The position numbers and the translations under genes were made by a program. Positions 39,801-47,720 of a DNA stretch of 64,000 nt are shown piece by piece; within the stretch, counting starts at the first letter, position 1, and the number at the start of each line of letters is the position of its first letter. This DNA is from Streptomyces sp. S.PNR 29 (GTDB lineage Bacteria; Actinomycetota; Actinomycetes; Streptomycetales; Streptomycetaceae), in the NCBI RefSeq assembly GCF_030386795.1, contig NZ_JANUQM010000003.1:372001-436000 (forward strand), given 5' to 3'. The notes beneath the pieces are model-generated. The model saw only the letters and a program-made list of their open reading frames with translations. It was not told where the DNA came from and did no database searches.

Positions 39801-41364
39801 CACCCGCATATGGGCCCTCATCGATCCCGAAGGCCGCACCACGGTCGTGACCTCCGTCCCCGACCGCTCCGGCCTGGGCGGATGGGACTGCGAGACCGCG
39901 GCGCCCCGGGGCCTGAAGGTCGACCCCGCGGCGAGCAGCGGGCCCTTCCAGGTGTATGCCGAGGGGGAGGGACTGGTCAGGGGGGAGAGAGTCATCCTTC
40001 CCGTCACCACCTCGCCGACGGCGATCCACGCACCTGCCGGAGGCCGCCCACTCGTGACGGCCGGTGGCCACGACGACCGCGTACGTGTCTGGGACCTCCT
40101 CACAGGATCACCGACGGGCGAGCCGATCGCCCATCCCGTCGGCGTCCGGGAACTGGTCCTTTTCACAGGCCCGGGCGGCCGCCCGCTCCTGGCCACCAGC
40201 GGCTCGGACGGTCACATCCGGGTCTGGGACCCTGCCGCACGCAGTGACACCTCGTACTTCGACGACGCCGGAGACGTGCGTGCGGTGCACGTCTTCCCCT
40301 CTCCCGACGGCTCGCCGTACCTGGCCTCGGGGCAGAAGGGCGGCACCATCCGTATCTGGCGAGGGACGGACGGTGCTCCGGCCTGCCCCTCCCTCACACA
40401 CGAGGCCGAGAAGGCACCGGTCAAGCTGGACTCCACCTTCGACGACGTCCTGCGCATCAAGCCCGTCTACGACGTTCGGTCCATCGTGACGGCCGATGCC
40501 GGCGGCGAGACAAAGGTCTTCGCCACGACGGGCGACGGCGCCATCTGGACGTGGAATCCGTTCGAGCCCCGGCCCACGGCGACGATGGCCAACAACTACG
40601 CCAGCGTCGTGCACTCGCTGCACATGCTGACCGCGCCGGACGGGACGGCGCTGCTCGTCAGCGGCGGCGAGCGCGGGCTGATCCGAGTGTGGGACACAGC
40701 CACGGGAGAGCCCATGGGCCCGCCCATGCAGGGCCACACGGACCGGGTGACCGCACTGGCCGACCTGGGCACGCCCGGCCCGCACGGCACCGTCACCCTG
40801 GTCTCCGGCGGCGCGGACGGCACCGTACGGCTCTGGGACCTCGCCTCCCGTACGCCGATCGGACCGAAGACCACGGAGATCGGCACCGTGCGAGCACTGA
40901 CCACCTTGACCGGTCCCGACGGGGAATCGTGGCTTGCCGCCGCTACGTCCCGCGGACAGGTCCGGGTCTGGAACGCGGTCACCGGGACCCTCGTGACCGT
41001 CAGAGGCGTGCCCGGCGTCACCGCTCTGACGACGGTACGCGTCCCGGGCCGGCGGACCTACCTGGTGGCGGGTGATGCGGACGGACTTGTTCACGTCTGG
41101 GATCCCACCGACGTCAGAAGGCAGCTGACCATCCCGCTGAACATCGCGGTGACGGCTCTCACAACGGTGGGCGCGCATCTCGCGGTCGGCACCATCCAGG
41201 GTGTGGTCGTCCTGAGCCCGGAGTGGGACCTGCCGGCTTCACGCGGTCTCACCGAGCAGGCGGTACGCGACGGGGGAGTGGTCGACGCCGCGACCCATGC
41301 GGGCCGATGGCGGGCGACACAGCCGCTGCGCGGCCTGCTGCGCCGGGTCCCTCTGTGGCGGTGA
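36889..41364 (+). CDS. Caspase-like peptidase - STAND NTPase - WD40 double-propeller protein
   Basis: A 1491-residue NLR-like protein. Residues 1-230 form a C14 caspase-like domain with the catalytic dyad His89 (YWAGHGES) and Cys141 (VIDACKSAR). Residues 290-560 form a P-loop NTPase of the STAND/NACHT type, with Walker A GAAGSGKS (305-312) and Walker B LLVDALDEA (Asp406, Asp409, Glu410). A helical region (560-780) leads to about 14 WD40-like blades from residue 785 (examples VRVWDLLTG, IRVWDTATG, VRLWDLASR), enough for two seven-bladed propellers. The expected logic is ligand sensing by the propellers, NTP-driven oligomerisation and protease activation. It is predicted to be a conflict or programmed-death sensor working with the hydrolase encoded 8 bp upstream. 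The target and trigger are unknown. Confidence 0.88.
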   Translation: MCADGFTHDSSALPLEFFPVAIGRYHHHKSLDTESEARAIAELLAPFGAEVVPWDTDDLARGADAVEARLREWSHPAAPCNSFFYWAGHGESDGHSAWLAHAASPHPLDDGMTPQRMVQRLAARQGNVRGRAWSIVVIDACKSARFVELMSAQALSDPQGPRNFLLVSTSEDGTANLGTFRTALSTVLRITFGAADSIDLRALGDELNRNLHGCPVIPHTVTGRALLQRREPALATSLTTSLDLLAEAEAVLSTLSPDERRHFAHKASGAELGEQAWYFEGREEERDRILDWLATAREGMLVVTGAAGSGKSALLGHVLMHTRPQVSRALQRAGHLKPLPPGSPRLKNPFTAVLHLTGVTTHDVVARVCQAASLETPPAGLPISAQCDRLVAQLIRRRRPLTLLVDALDEAHSPLVIADQILRRLAGLPRVRVVVGTRRSTHEGPDLPVPDDQDLLDALGVGPGTSVLTVGKDREAMVRYLRNRLSTACAKGTLRTTPDRVDEAARVLGGLDREFLHARLAAHEIVQTPALLDDLGTLTRADHRQLFARAVDRLTRLNPVNGPLLEALALAQGHGLPLRNGVWARVAGALAGAVVVDEDIAALTEAASAYLTLDTESGQSVYRLSHRTFAEHFTQAPEQDRRHREITATLIDQAAQDTDSPELNPYITHYLAAHTAYGGEAAWQRLARSPQVLSRLDATSVVTGVMRAAFGRFDLPPAVAGFVASHHLLATADPEDRQGIGQLATVRHAGLTVPSPSDRDSAADPHSTWSISWARLRQQPLHLPMTDGMDVSRLTAATGPNGQPLLAGVGSRHLRVWDTETGLPLAPALAVEGWRTSAVFAGLGGRPLFVSTDSDGQAHVLDAVTGEPAGRAFAVGPSAWRTEGFADPNAERELVACLQENVLSVWSVPDGRRISTLPYPVRAWTWVLGSESRPLLATCEDMSRIRLWDVHGGRAVGRPEGTLTGWGRVEATRIWALIDPEGRTTVVTSVPDRSGLGGWDCETAAPRGLKVDPAASSGPFQVYAEGEGLVRGERVILPVTTSPTAIHAPAGGRPLVTAGGHDDRVRVWDLLTGSPTGEPIAHPVGVRELVLFTGPGGRPLLATSGSDGHIRVWDPAARSDTSYFDDAGDVRAVHVFPSPDGSPYLASGQKGGTIRIWRGTDGAPACPSLTHEAEKAPVKLDSTFDDVLRIKPVYDVRSIVTADAGGETKVFATTGDGAIWTWNPFEPRPTATMANNYASVVHSLHMLTAPDGTALLVSGGERGLIRVWDTATGEPMGPPMQGHTDRVTALADLGTPGPHGTVTLVSGGADGTVRLWDLASRTPIGPKTTEIGTVRALTTLTGPDGESWLAAATSRGQVRVWNAVTGTLVTVRGVPGVTALTTVRVPGRRTYLVAGDADGLVHVWDPTDVRRQLTIPLNIAVTALTTVGAHLAVGTIQGVVVLSPEWDLPASRGLTEQAVRDGGVVDAATHAGRWRATQPLRGLLRRVPLWR

Positions 41365-41445
41365 CCGGGGCCGTCCGGAGGGCCGGCAGCGGGGAGGCAC
41401 CGGCCCGGACCGGCTGTTCGGCGGGAAGAGAGGGACGGTCGGCGG

Positions 41446-42100
41446 GTCAGTCCTTGCCGGTCGGCACTTGCCGCTGAAGTGGTTGACGACGGTGTAGGTG
41501 TCGGTCGTGCCGGTGACGGGGTGGAAGTCGAAGATCTGCTCCTGGCCGCTTGTGCAGGTGTTCTGCCGGTACTGGGTGCCGTTGGCGGTGGACCGGCCGG
41601 GGTCTTCGAGGCAGAGCCCGCTGTGCTGGGCGACGGCCGTGGAGGAGAAGCCGGCCGCGGCGCCGATGTGCAGGCTCGCGGGTGCGAAGGAGACCGTGTC
41701 GAGGTGGGGCGCGGAGCTGGAGCGCATGGGCTGGCCGATGTCGGTGCCGCCGCCGGAGTAGACGACGCCGATGGTGGTGCCGTCCCAGTTGTAGAGCTGT
41801 GAGGCGGTGAACTTGACGGTGTTGGTGCCCTTGGCGAGGGTGACGGGGACGGTGTAGTCCTCGAACTGGTTCCGGTGCAGGGTGCTGGCGAAGTCGACGC
41901 GGGTGGGGCTGCCGCCGTTGACGCTGACGCCGGCGTGCTCGGCGTGCAGGTTGGTGCCCTGGACGCCGGCGTCCTTGCGACGTCGGCGTCGGAGAGCCGG
42001 GTCGGCGTGGCCGCCGCACCGAGGTAGCCGCTGTAGCGGTCCTGACGGCTGGCGACGACCGGAGGTTCGGCGCCGAACGGGGTCCGCAAGGCTCTCGCTG
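41446..42100 (-). pseudogene. Remnant of a secreted carbohydrate-binding/ricin-lectin protein
   Basis: On the minus strand one frame carries a carbohydrate-binding-module-like stretch (VSVNGGSPTRVDFAS, EDYTVPVTLAKGTNTVKFTA, YNWDGTTIGVVYSGGG). It is followed by the start of a ricin-B repeat (HSGLCLEDPGRSTANGTQY, YTVVNHFSGKC). Upstream residues that look contiguous (QDRYSGYLGAAATPTRLSDADV, about 41980-42060) are in another frame, so there is at least one frameshift. No signal peptide, start or complete catalytic domain remains. It is probably the decayed C-terminus of an arabinose/galactose-type glycosidase, lying back to back with the intact GH43 gene. Confidence 0.55.
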
Positions 42101-42152
42101 AAGCAGCCCTGCCGGCCGTCTTGACACCCTCTTACCACCCCTATAGCGTCTG

Positions 42153-42191
42153 GCCGAATTTCCGGACGTCGTTCCAAATGTCGAACAAGTG
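42153..42191 (+). promoter_or_regulatory. Candidate operator/promoter element of the GH43 gene shared with araB
   Basis: This is the second copy of the element at 14790-14827, in the same orientation relative to its gene and about 104 bp before the GH43 start codon. The arms GTTC-N8-GAAC (within CGTTCCAAATGTCGAAC) are partly palindromic. Conservation across 27 kb in otherwise unrelated flanks suggests coordinated arabinose-responsive control. Confidence 0.55.
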
Positions 42192-42294
42192 GGGCCGCCC
42201 TACACAGCGGCACGTCACCAGCGCACCTGCGGCACAGCCGCCGTCACCGCACTCCCGTCCGCATGAGGCGCCCGAAGAAAGACAGGAAACCCAC

Positions 42295-43728
42295 ATGTCC
42301 GTGCTGCTCTCCCGGCTGGTGGCGACAGTGGTCGCGGTCGGCCTGCTCTTCACGACCCAAGCCCTGACCACACCTCAGCGGGCCGCTGCCGCCGACCCCG
42401 GCTACCTGATGGTGCACTTCATCGGGGAGGGGGCGACCGGTCAGCAGATGTACCTCTCGCACAGTACGGACGGTCTGCACTGGAACGACCTCAACGGCGG
42501 AGGCATGGTCCTGCGCTCCACGGTCGGAACCCGCGGGGTGCGCGACCCCGCACTGGTCAGATCTCCCGGCGGTGACAAGTACTGGATCATCGCGACCGAC
42601 CTGTGCATCGGCTGCGGACAGTCGTGGGACGACGCCCAGAACAACGGCAGCCGCAACCTCGTGGTGTGGGAGTCCACGGACCTGGTCACCTGGTCCCAGC
42701 CCTGGCTGCTCAACGTCGCCGGCGCGATCCCCGACGGGCGCAACGCGTGGGCGCCCGAGGCGATCTGGGACCCGGAGACCAACGACTACGTCCTGTACTG
42801 GGCGACGAACGCGACGCTGAACGGCGTACTGAAGCACCGCATCTACTACGCCCGCACCACGGACTTCCGCACGATCACCACCCCGCGGCTCTACATCGAC
42901 CGCCCCGGCACCCAGGGCATCATCGACACCCAGATCATCGAGACGCCGTCCGGCGTCGGCAACTACCGCTACGTGCGGGCCTCCGGCGACGGCCAGATCA
43001 CGCTCGAAGGCAGCAACTCGATCCTGGGTACGTGGACCGAGCTCGGCAATCTGTCCGGCATCGGCCTCACCGGCTCACAGGTCGAAGGCCCGATGTGGAT
43101 GAAGTTCAACGGCCGCAACGAGTGGGCCCTCTACCTCGACCAGTACGCCACCGGCGGCGGCTACATGCCGGTCCTGACGACCGACCCGTCCCGTCCCGGC
43201 GCCTACCGGAAGCAGGCGTCGGGAAGCTACGACATGGGCGGCACGAAGAAGCGCCACGGCTGGATCCTGAACCTGACGGCAGCCGAGGAGAGCCGCGTGC
43301 TGGCACGCTGGCCCAACACCGCGATCAACCGCCTCCAGTCGTACAACTACCAGGACCGGTACGTGCGGCACACCAACTTCGACGTGCGCATCGACCCGAA
43401 CGTCAGCCCCGCCCAGGACGCCCAGTTCCGGCTGAGGCCCGGCCTGGCGGGCTCCGGCACCGTCTCCTTCGAGTCGGTGAACTTCCCCGGGTACTTCCTG
43501 CGGCACGCCGACTTCGACTTCCAGCTCGCCCGCAACGACGGAACCAGCCAGTTCGCCCAGGACGCGACCTTCCGTCAGGTCGCCGGGCTCGCCGACTCCA
43601 CATGGTCGTCGTTCCAGTCGTACACCTACCCGGACCGCTACATCCGGCACTACGCCTACCAACTGCGGCTCGACCCGATCACCACCGCTACGGGGCGCAG
43701 CGACGCCACCTTCCGCGTGACGGGCTGA
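42295..43728 (+). CDS. Secreted GH43 arabinofuranosidase with AbfB (CBM42) domain
   Basis: A 477-residue exported protein. The signal peptide ends near QRAAA-ADP (about 33). A five-bladed GH43-like propeller follows (about 35-330): YLMVHFIGEGATGQQMYLSHSTDGLHW, RGVRDPALVRSPGGDKYWIIATD, NAWAPEAIWDPETNDYVLYWATN, VEGPMWMKFNGRNEWALYLDQ. These contain the acidic residues expected of the catalytic triad. The C-terminal 140 residues form an AbfB arabinose-binding beta-trefoil (LQSYNYQDRYVRHTNFDVRI, FPGYFLRHADFDFQLA, YPDRYIRHYAYQLRLD). ATG 42295 has AGGAAA upstream. It probably debranches arabinoxylan or arabinan outside the cell and is linked to araBAD by the shared upstream element. Confidence 0.88.
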   Translation: MSVLLSRLVATVVAVGLLFTTQALTTPQRAAAADPGYLMVHFIGEGATGQQMYLSHSTDGLHWNDLNGGGMVLRSTVGTRGVRDPALVRSPGGDKYWIIATDLCIGCGQSWDDAQNNGSRNLVVWESTDLVTWSQPWLLNVAGAIPDGRNAWAPEAIWDPETNDYVLYWATNATLNGVLKHRIYYARTTDFRTITTPRLYIDRPGTQGIIDTQIIETPSGVGNYRYVRASGDGQITLEGSNSILGTWTELGNLSGIGLTGSQVEGPMWMKFNGRNEWALYLDQYATGGGYMPVLTTDPSRPGAYRKQASGSYDMGGTKKRHGWILNLTAAEESRVLARWPNTAINRLQSYNYQDRYVRHTNFDVRIDPNVSPAQDAQFRLRPGLAGSGTVSFESVNFPGYFLRHADFDFQLARNDGTSQFAQDATFRQVAGLADSTWSSFQSYTYPDRYIRHYAYQLRLDPITTATGRSDATFRVTG

Positions 43729-43891
43729 CCCCGCCCGCACAGGGGTGCCGGTGCCCTCACGGCATGAGCCGAACGCACGGGACCGGGGTCGGAGAGGCGG
43801 GTTTTGGCCGAGAAGTGATCGTTGAAGGCCATACAGGTGCCCGTAGGCTGCGAGGCCCACCACAGTCGTCGACCCACGAGGCGGCCTCCGC

Positions 43892-45292
43892 ATGCCTGAC
43901 CGAACCTCCGCCCGCCGGCCCACCGTCCTCGTCATCGGCGGCAGTGTCACCGGCCTGTTCGCCGCGGCCGCGCTCACCGAGTTCGCCGATGTCACGGTCG
44001 TCGAACGTGACATCCTGCCCGCCGGGCCGGAAGCCCGCCGAGGGGTGCCGCAGGCCCGCCACGCGCACATGGTGTGGAGCGGCGGCGTCCGGGCCGCCGA
44101 GCAGTTGCTGCCCGGCCTGGTCGGGGAGATCGTCGCCGCCGGCGCCCGACTCGTCCACGTCACGGGCGACATGGTCGCCCGGGCCCCCAACGAGATCTGG
44201 TTCCGGCGCTTCACGGCGATGCCCCACCGCAACCTGGTGTGCTCCCGCGACCTGCTCGACTCCGTGATCCGCAAACGGGTCCTGGCCGGCGAACGGATCA
44301 CGCTCCGCCAGAACACCACCGCCGTGGGGCTGGAGGGCACCGCCGCCCGCGTCACCGGCGTCCGGGTCCGCACGGGTGACGAGGAGGCGACCCTGACCGC
44401 CGACTTCGTCGTCGACGCCTCGGGCCGCGGTTCCCGTGCTCCCCGCTGGCTGACGGACCTCGGGCTGCCCAAGGTCGGCGAGCGCCAGGTGAACGCCGGC
44501 GTCGTGTACTCCACCCGTGTCTTCCGGGCCCCCGGCAGGGCGGCCGGAATCGACTTCCCGGTCGTCAGCGTGCAGGCCAACCCGGCCAGGCCCCCGGGCC
44601 GGGGTGCCATCATCCTGCCCATCGAGGAGGGCCGCTGGATCGTCACCCTCGCCGGCACACGCGGCGGCGAGCCCCCCGTCGACCCCGACGCCTTCGTGGA
44701 CTTCCCGCTCGGCCTCGACGCTCCCGTCATCGGCGAGCTGATCAAGGACGCCGAACCGCTCGGCGAGGTCGTCACCACCCGCAGCACCGGCAACCAGCGC
44801 CGCTACTTCGAGAAGCTGCCGCGCCGGCCCGAGGGCTTCGTGGTCCTGGGCGACGCCGTCGCCGGGTTCAACCCCGTCTACGGCCACGGCATCACCGTCG
44901 CGGCCCAGAGCGCCCTCGCCGTGCGCGACGTGCTGCGCTCCACCGGCCTCGGCGCGCCGGGGACCGCCGGGCGTCTCCAGCGTGCCGCGGCCCGCCCGGT
45001 CGGCGCGGCGTGGGACCTGGCCGTCGGGCAGGACGCGTTCTACCCCGGCGCCAGTGAGACGCCGCCCACCCGGAGGGAGCGGCTCCTCTCCCGGTTCGTC
45101 GACCGGGCCGTCGCCACCGGAGCGCGCAACCCCCGGGCGCTGCGCGCTCTGCTGGACGTGATGAGCCTGGAGAAACCGGCGACCCGCCTCTTCGCGCCCG
45201 ACATGCTCGTCCCGATGCTGCTCGGCCCGAAGAAGCCGCACCTGCAGCATCCCCCCTTGACCGAGGCGGAGCGGAGGGCCGCCGTTTCCTGA
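43892..45292 (+). CDS. FAD-dependent oxidoreductase (monooxygenase/halogenase-like)
   Basis: A 466-residue flavoprotein. The Rossmann dinucleotide-binding motif is near the N-terminus (VLVIGGSVTGLFAAAALTEFADVTVVERD). ASGRGSRAPRWLTDLG and the second FAD motif VLGDAVAGFNPVYGHGITVAAQSAL follow, as in p-hydroxybenzoate hydroxylase-type enzymes and some halogenases. The halogenase-specific lysine and WxWxIP motif were not seen, so a hydroxylase or oxidase is more likely. No substrate can be assigned. It is convergent with the AfsA-like gene (8 bp between stop codons) and may belong to the signalling cluster by proximity only. Confidence 0.78.
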   Translation: MPDRTSARRPTVLVIGGSVTGLFAAAALTEFADVTVVERDILPAGPEARRGVPQARHAHMVWSGGVRAAEQLLPGLVGEIVAAGARLVHVTGDMVARAPNEIWFRRFTAMPHRNLVCSRDLLDSVIRKRVLAGERITLRQNTTAVGLEGTAARVTGVRVRTGDEEATLTADFVVDASGRGSRAPRWLTDLGLPKVGERQVNAGVVYSTRVFRAPGRAAGIDFPVVSVQANPARPPGRGAIILPIEEGRWIVTLAGTRGGEPPVDPDAFVDFPLGLDAPVIGELIKDAEPLGEVVTTRSTGNQRRYFEKLPRRPEGFVVLGDAVAGFNPVYGHGITVAAQSALAVRDVLRSTGLGAPGTAGRLQRAAARPVGAAWDLAVGQDAFYPGASETPPTRRERLLSRFVDRAVATGARNPRALRALLDVMSLEKPATRLFAPDMLVPMLLGPKKPHLQHPPLTEAERRAAVS

Positions 45293-45300
45293 GCGGGCCC

Positions 45301-46281
45301 CTAGGCGTACTCCAGTGCCGCCCGCTGGAGGGGGAGCGCGGAGGAGAGCGGGCCGGACACGGTGGAGGAGAAGACCTCCTCTCCGTTCTGACGGCCGGTC
45401 ACCTCCACGGTGACGAGGTCCGGTGCGAGGGAGGGGGCGAGCTTGGCCTCGATCCAGCACGGCTGGTCGAGCTCCGCGTACCGGTGGAAGACGGAGGACA
45501 TGGCCGACGGCCGCACGGTCCCGGGGGTGACGAAGCGGCAGGCCGCCTGGCGGGCCGCTTCCAGCAGCACCATCCCGGGAACGTGGTCGCCACCGTGCTC
45601 GAACAGGACCGGGTGGTCCGTATCGGGCGCGAGCAGCCAGGTGTTCGGCAGGGACGTGGGGGCCAGGACCACGTCGGCCTGCCTCGCCCGTCCCACCGCG
45701 GACGGCGGCAGCACGTCGCGCACGGTGCGGGGCTGAACGCCGGACGGGCGCTCCAGCCGCGGGCCGCGCAGCTTGCGGTACACGGCCGGGCTCACGCAGG
45801 TGAAACGGCCCCCGCCCACGGCGACGGCCGCGCCGTCGCGCCGGATGGTCAACTCCATCCGGAATCCGCTGGTCGTACGGCCCCGGCGGATCACCTCGGG
45901 GCACACGGCGGTCAGTTCGACGTCCGTCGGGCCGGAACCGATGCGCAGCTGCGGGAGGTGGGCCCTGAACGTCAGGTCCCACATGACGAACTGGTGACCG
46001 AGCGGCACCCCCAGTTCGCTGTGGGCGAGGAGGAGTCCGGCCTGCCGGAGTGTTTCGGCGGCCAGTAGCGGGTCGTGGTCCCTGCCGTCGGCACTCTGGA
46101 AGAAGGTGTGCGCGCGGGGCCATTGGGCGGTGAGCTCGAAACGGGTGTCGCTCTGCCGGGCGGCGCCGGTGAGGAAGACCTCTGCCACGCTCGCCCGGTG
46201 GACGTACTCCTTGGGGACGGTCGTCGTCAGCCGGGGGAGTGGCGCAGCAGGCGCGGTGGTGCGGAACGGGTCCAGAACCAT
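45301..46281 (-). CDS. AfsA/ScbA-family gamma-butyrolactone-type signal synthase
   Basis: A 326-residue protein with two AfsA (hot-dog) repeats. The first covers about 20-150 (LTTTVPKEYVHRASVAEVFL, LAAETLRQAGLLLAHSELGVPLGHQFVMWDL). The second covers about 190-320 (RQADVVLAPTSLPNTWLLAPDTDHPVLFEHGGDHVPGMVLLEAARQAA). AfsA enzymes condense a beta-ketoacyl thioester with dihydroxyacetone phosphate, the committed step of A-factor and butenolide synthesis. ATG 46281 is six bases after GGAG; ATG 46287 two codons upstream is the alternative. It is divergent from the P450 gene, and their shared leader carries candidate receptor-binding sites. Confidence 0.92.
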   Translation of the reverse strand: MVLDPFRTTAPAAPLPRLTTTVPKEYVHRASVAEVFLTGAARQSDTRFELTAQWPRAHTFFQSADGRDHDPLLAAETLRQAGLLLAHSELGVPLGHQFVMWDLTFRAHLPQLRIGSGPTDVELTAVCPEVIRRGRTTSGFRMELTIRRDGAAVAVGGGRFTCVSPAVYRKLRGPRLERPSGVQPRTVRDVLPPSAVGRARQADVVLAPTSLPNTWLLAPDTDHPVLFEHGGDHVPGMVLLEAARQAACRFVTPGTVRPSAMSSVFHRYAELDQPCWIEAKLAPSLAPDLVTVEVTGRQNGEEVFSSTVSGPLSSALPLQRAALEYA

Positions 46282-46330
46282 CGACATCTCCACTGATCGA
46301 GTGAAGGACAGGTGAAGGCGCGCACCTGTA

Positions 46331-46389
46331 AGATACAGACCCTCCGGTTTTTTTCCAGCTGCTGTGCACGCTAAAGTTGGAGCCGTTAG
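46331..46389. promoter_or_regulatory. Candidate autoregulatory elements between afsA-like and P450 genes
   Basis: Two segments resemble the leader of the receptor gene. 46331-46356 (AGATAC...CGGTTTTTTTCC) matches 49334-49359 at 15 of 26 positions, including a common CGGTTTT. 46362-46377 (CTGTGC..GCTAAAGT) matches 49324-49337 apart from a 2-nt insertion, and similarity continues to 46389. Such AT-rich sites in front of an AfsA gene fit binding by the ArpA-type receptor encoded at 49378. Exact boundaries are uncertain. Confidence 0.5.
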
Positions 46390-46454
46390 GCGAAAAAAGG
46401 CGATAAATGGACGCGGGGTCCGGTACGCCGGGCGCCGATGACACAGGGGGATGC

Positions 46455-47711
46455 ATGCGCCCGTCTCAGTCACCGACATTGCCTTCCACCGACCCCGTGG
46501 CACTGGATCCGTACGGGAGGGACATCCACGCGGAAGCCGCGTGCTTACGCGCTCGCGGCGCGGCCACCCGGGTGCTGCTGCCCGGCGGGGTCACGGCCTG
46601 GGCCGTCACCCGGCACGCCACGGCCAAGCAGTTGATGCTGGACCCGCGCGTCTCCAAGGACGCGTACCGCCACTGGCCCGCCTGGATGTCGGGCGAGGTC
46701 GACGACTCCTGGCCCATGGCCATGTGGGTCTCCGTACGCAACATGCTCACCGCCCACGGTGAGGAACACGCGCGGCTGCGCCGGCTCGTCGCACCCGCCT
46801 TCACCGCTCGGCGCACGGCCGCGCTCCAGCCGAGGATCGAGGAGATCACCCGCGATCTGCTCGACCGGCTGGCCCGTACCCCGGCCGGTCAGGTCGTCGA
46901 CCTGCGCCGCGAGTTCGCCTATCCGCTGCCCCTGAGGGTGATCTCCGAGATGCTCGGGCTCACCGAGTCCGCCCGCCACGACCTGCACCACGTCACGGAC
47001 GTCATGTTCACCACGACGACCACGGCGGAGGAGGCCCAGGCGAACCAGGCCGAGCTGTACACCCTGCTCAGCGACCTCGTGGCGGAGAAACGGGCCCGCC
47101 CCGGCTCCGACATGACCAGCGACCTGATCGCCGTACGGGACGAGGCCGGATCCGGACTCACCGAGAAGGAACTCGTCGACACCCTGCTGCTCATCGTCGG
47201 CGCCGGTCACGAGACGACCGTGAATCTCCTCGACCACGCGGTCACCGTGCTGCTGACCGAGCCCGGACAACTGGACCTGGCGCGGGAGGGCGCCGTCGGC
47301 TGGGAGGCCGTCGTCCACGAGACGCTGCGCTCCCAGGCGCCGGTCGCCACCATCCCGTTGCGCTTCGCCGTCGAGGACATCGACATCGACGGAGTGCGGA
47401 TAGCCCGGGGAGAGCCGATCCTGCTGTCCATCGCGGCGACGGGCCGCGACCCCGAGCGGTACGGGCCGGACGCGGACCGCTTCGACGCCACCCGGCCCAC
47501 CAGCCGTGAGCACCTCGCCTTCGGCCACGGTGTCCATCACTGCCTCGGACGCCCCCTGGCGATGGCCGAGGCGGCCACCGCGCTCCCGGCGCTCTTCGCC
47601 CGCTTCCCCGACCTCGCCCTGGCCGTGCCACCGCAGCGGCTGCGCCCGGTCGAGTCGTTCATCTCCAGCGGTCACCGCGAACTCCCGGTGATCCTCACGC
47701 CGGCGTCCTGA
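46455..47711 (+). CDS. Cytochrome P450 of the signalling cluster (contains a TTA codon)
   Basis: A soluble bacterial P450 of 418 residues from ATG 46455. The I-helix oxygen-binding motif is [11 protein letters not shown], the ExxR motif is in HETLRSQAP, and the haem ligand is Cys363 in [18 protein letters not shown]. An earlier in-frame ATG at 46407, with AAGG upstream, would add 16 residues; the shorter form fits family length better. Codon 31 is TTA (46545-46547), the rare leucine codon that needs the bldA tRNA, so expression should depend on development. P450s act in avenolide and SRB butenolide synthesis, where they hydroxylate the acyl chain; the same role here is inference. Confidence 0.9.
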   Translation: MRPSQSPTLPSTDPVALDPYGRDIHAEAACLRARGAATRVLLPGGVTAWAVTRHATAKQLMLDPRVSKDAYRHWPAWMSGEVDDSWPMAMWVSVRNMLTAHGEEHARLRRLVAPAFTARRTAALQPRIEEITRDLLDRLARTPAGQVVDLRREFAYPLPLRVISEMLGLTESARHDLHHVTDVMFTTTTTAEEAQANQAELYTLLSDLVAEKRARPGSDMTSDLIAVRDEAGSGLTEKELVDTLLLIVGAGHETTVNLLDHAVTVLLTEPGQLDLAREGAVGWEAVVHETLRSQAPVATIPLRFAVEDIDIDGVRIARGEPILLSIAATGRDPERYGPDADRFDATRPTSREHLAFGHGVHHCLGRPLAMAEAATALPALFARFPDLALAVPPQRLRPVESFISSGHRELPVILTPAS

Positions 47712-47720
47712 GGGGGGACC

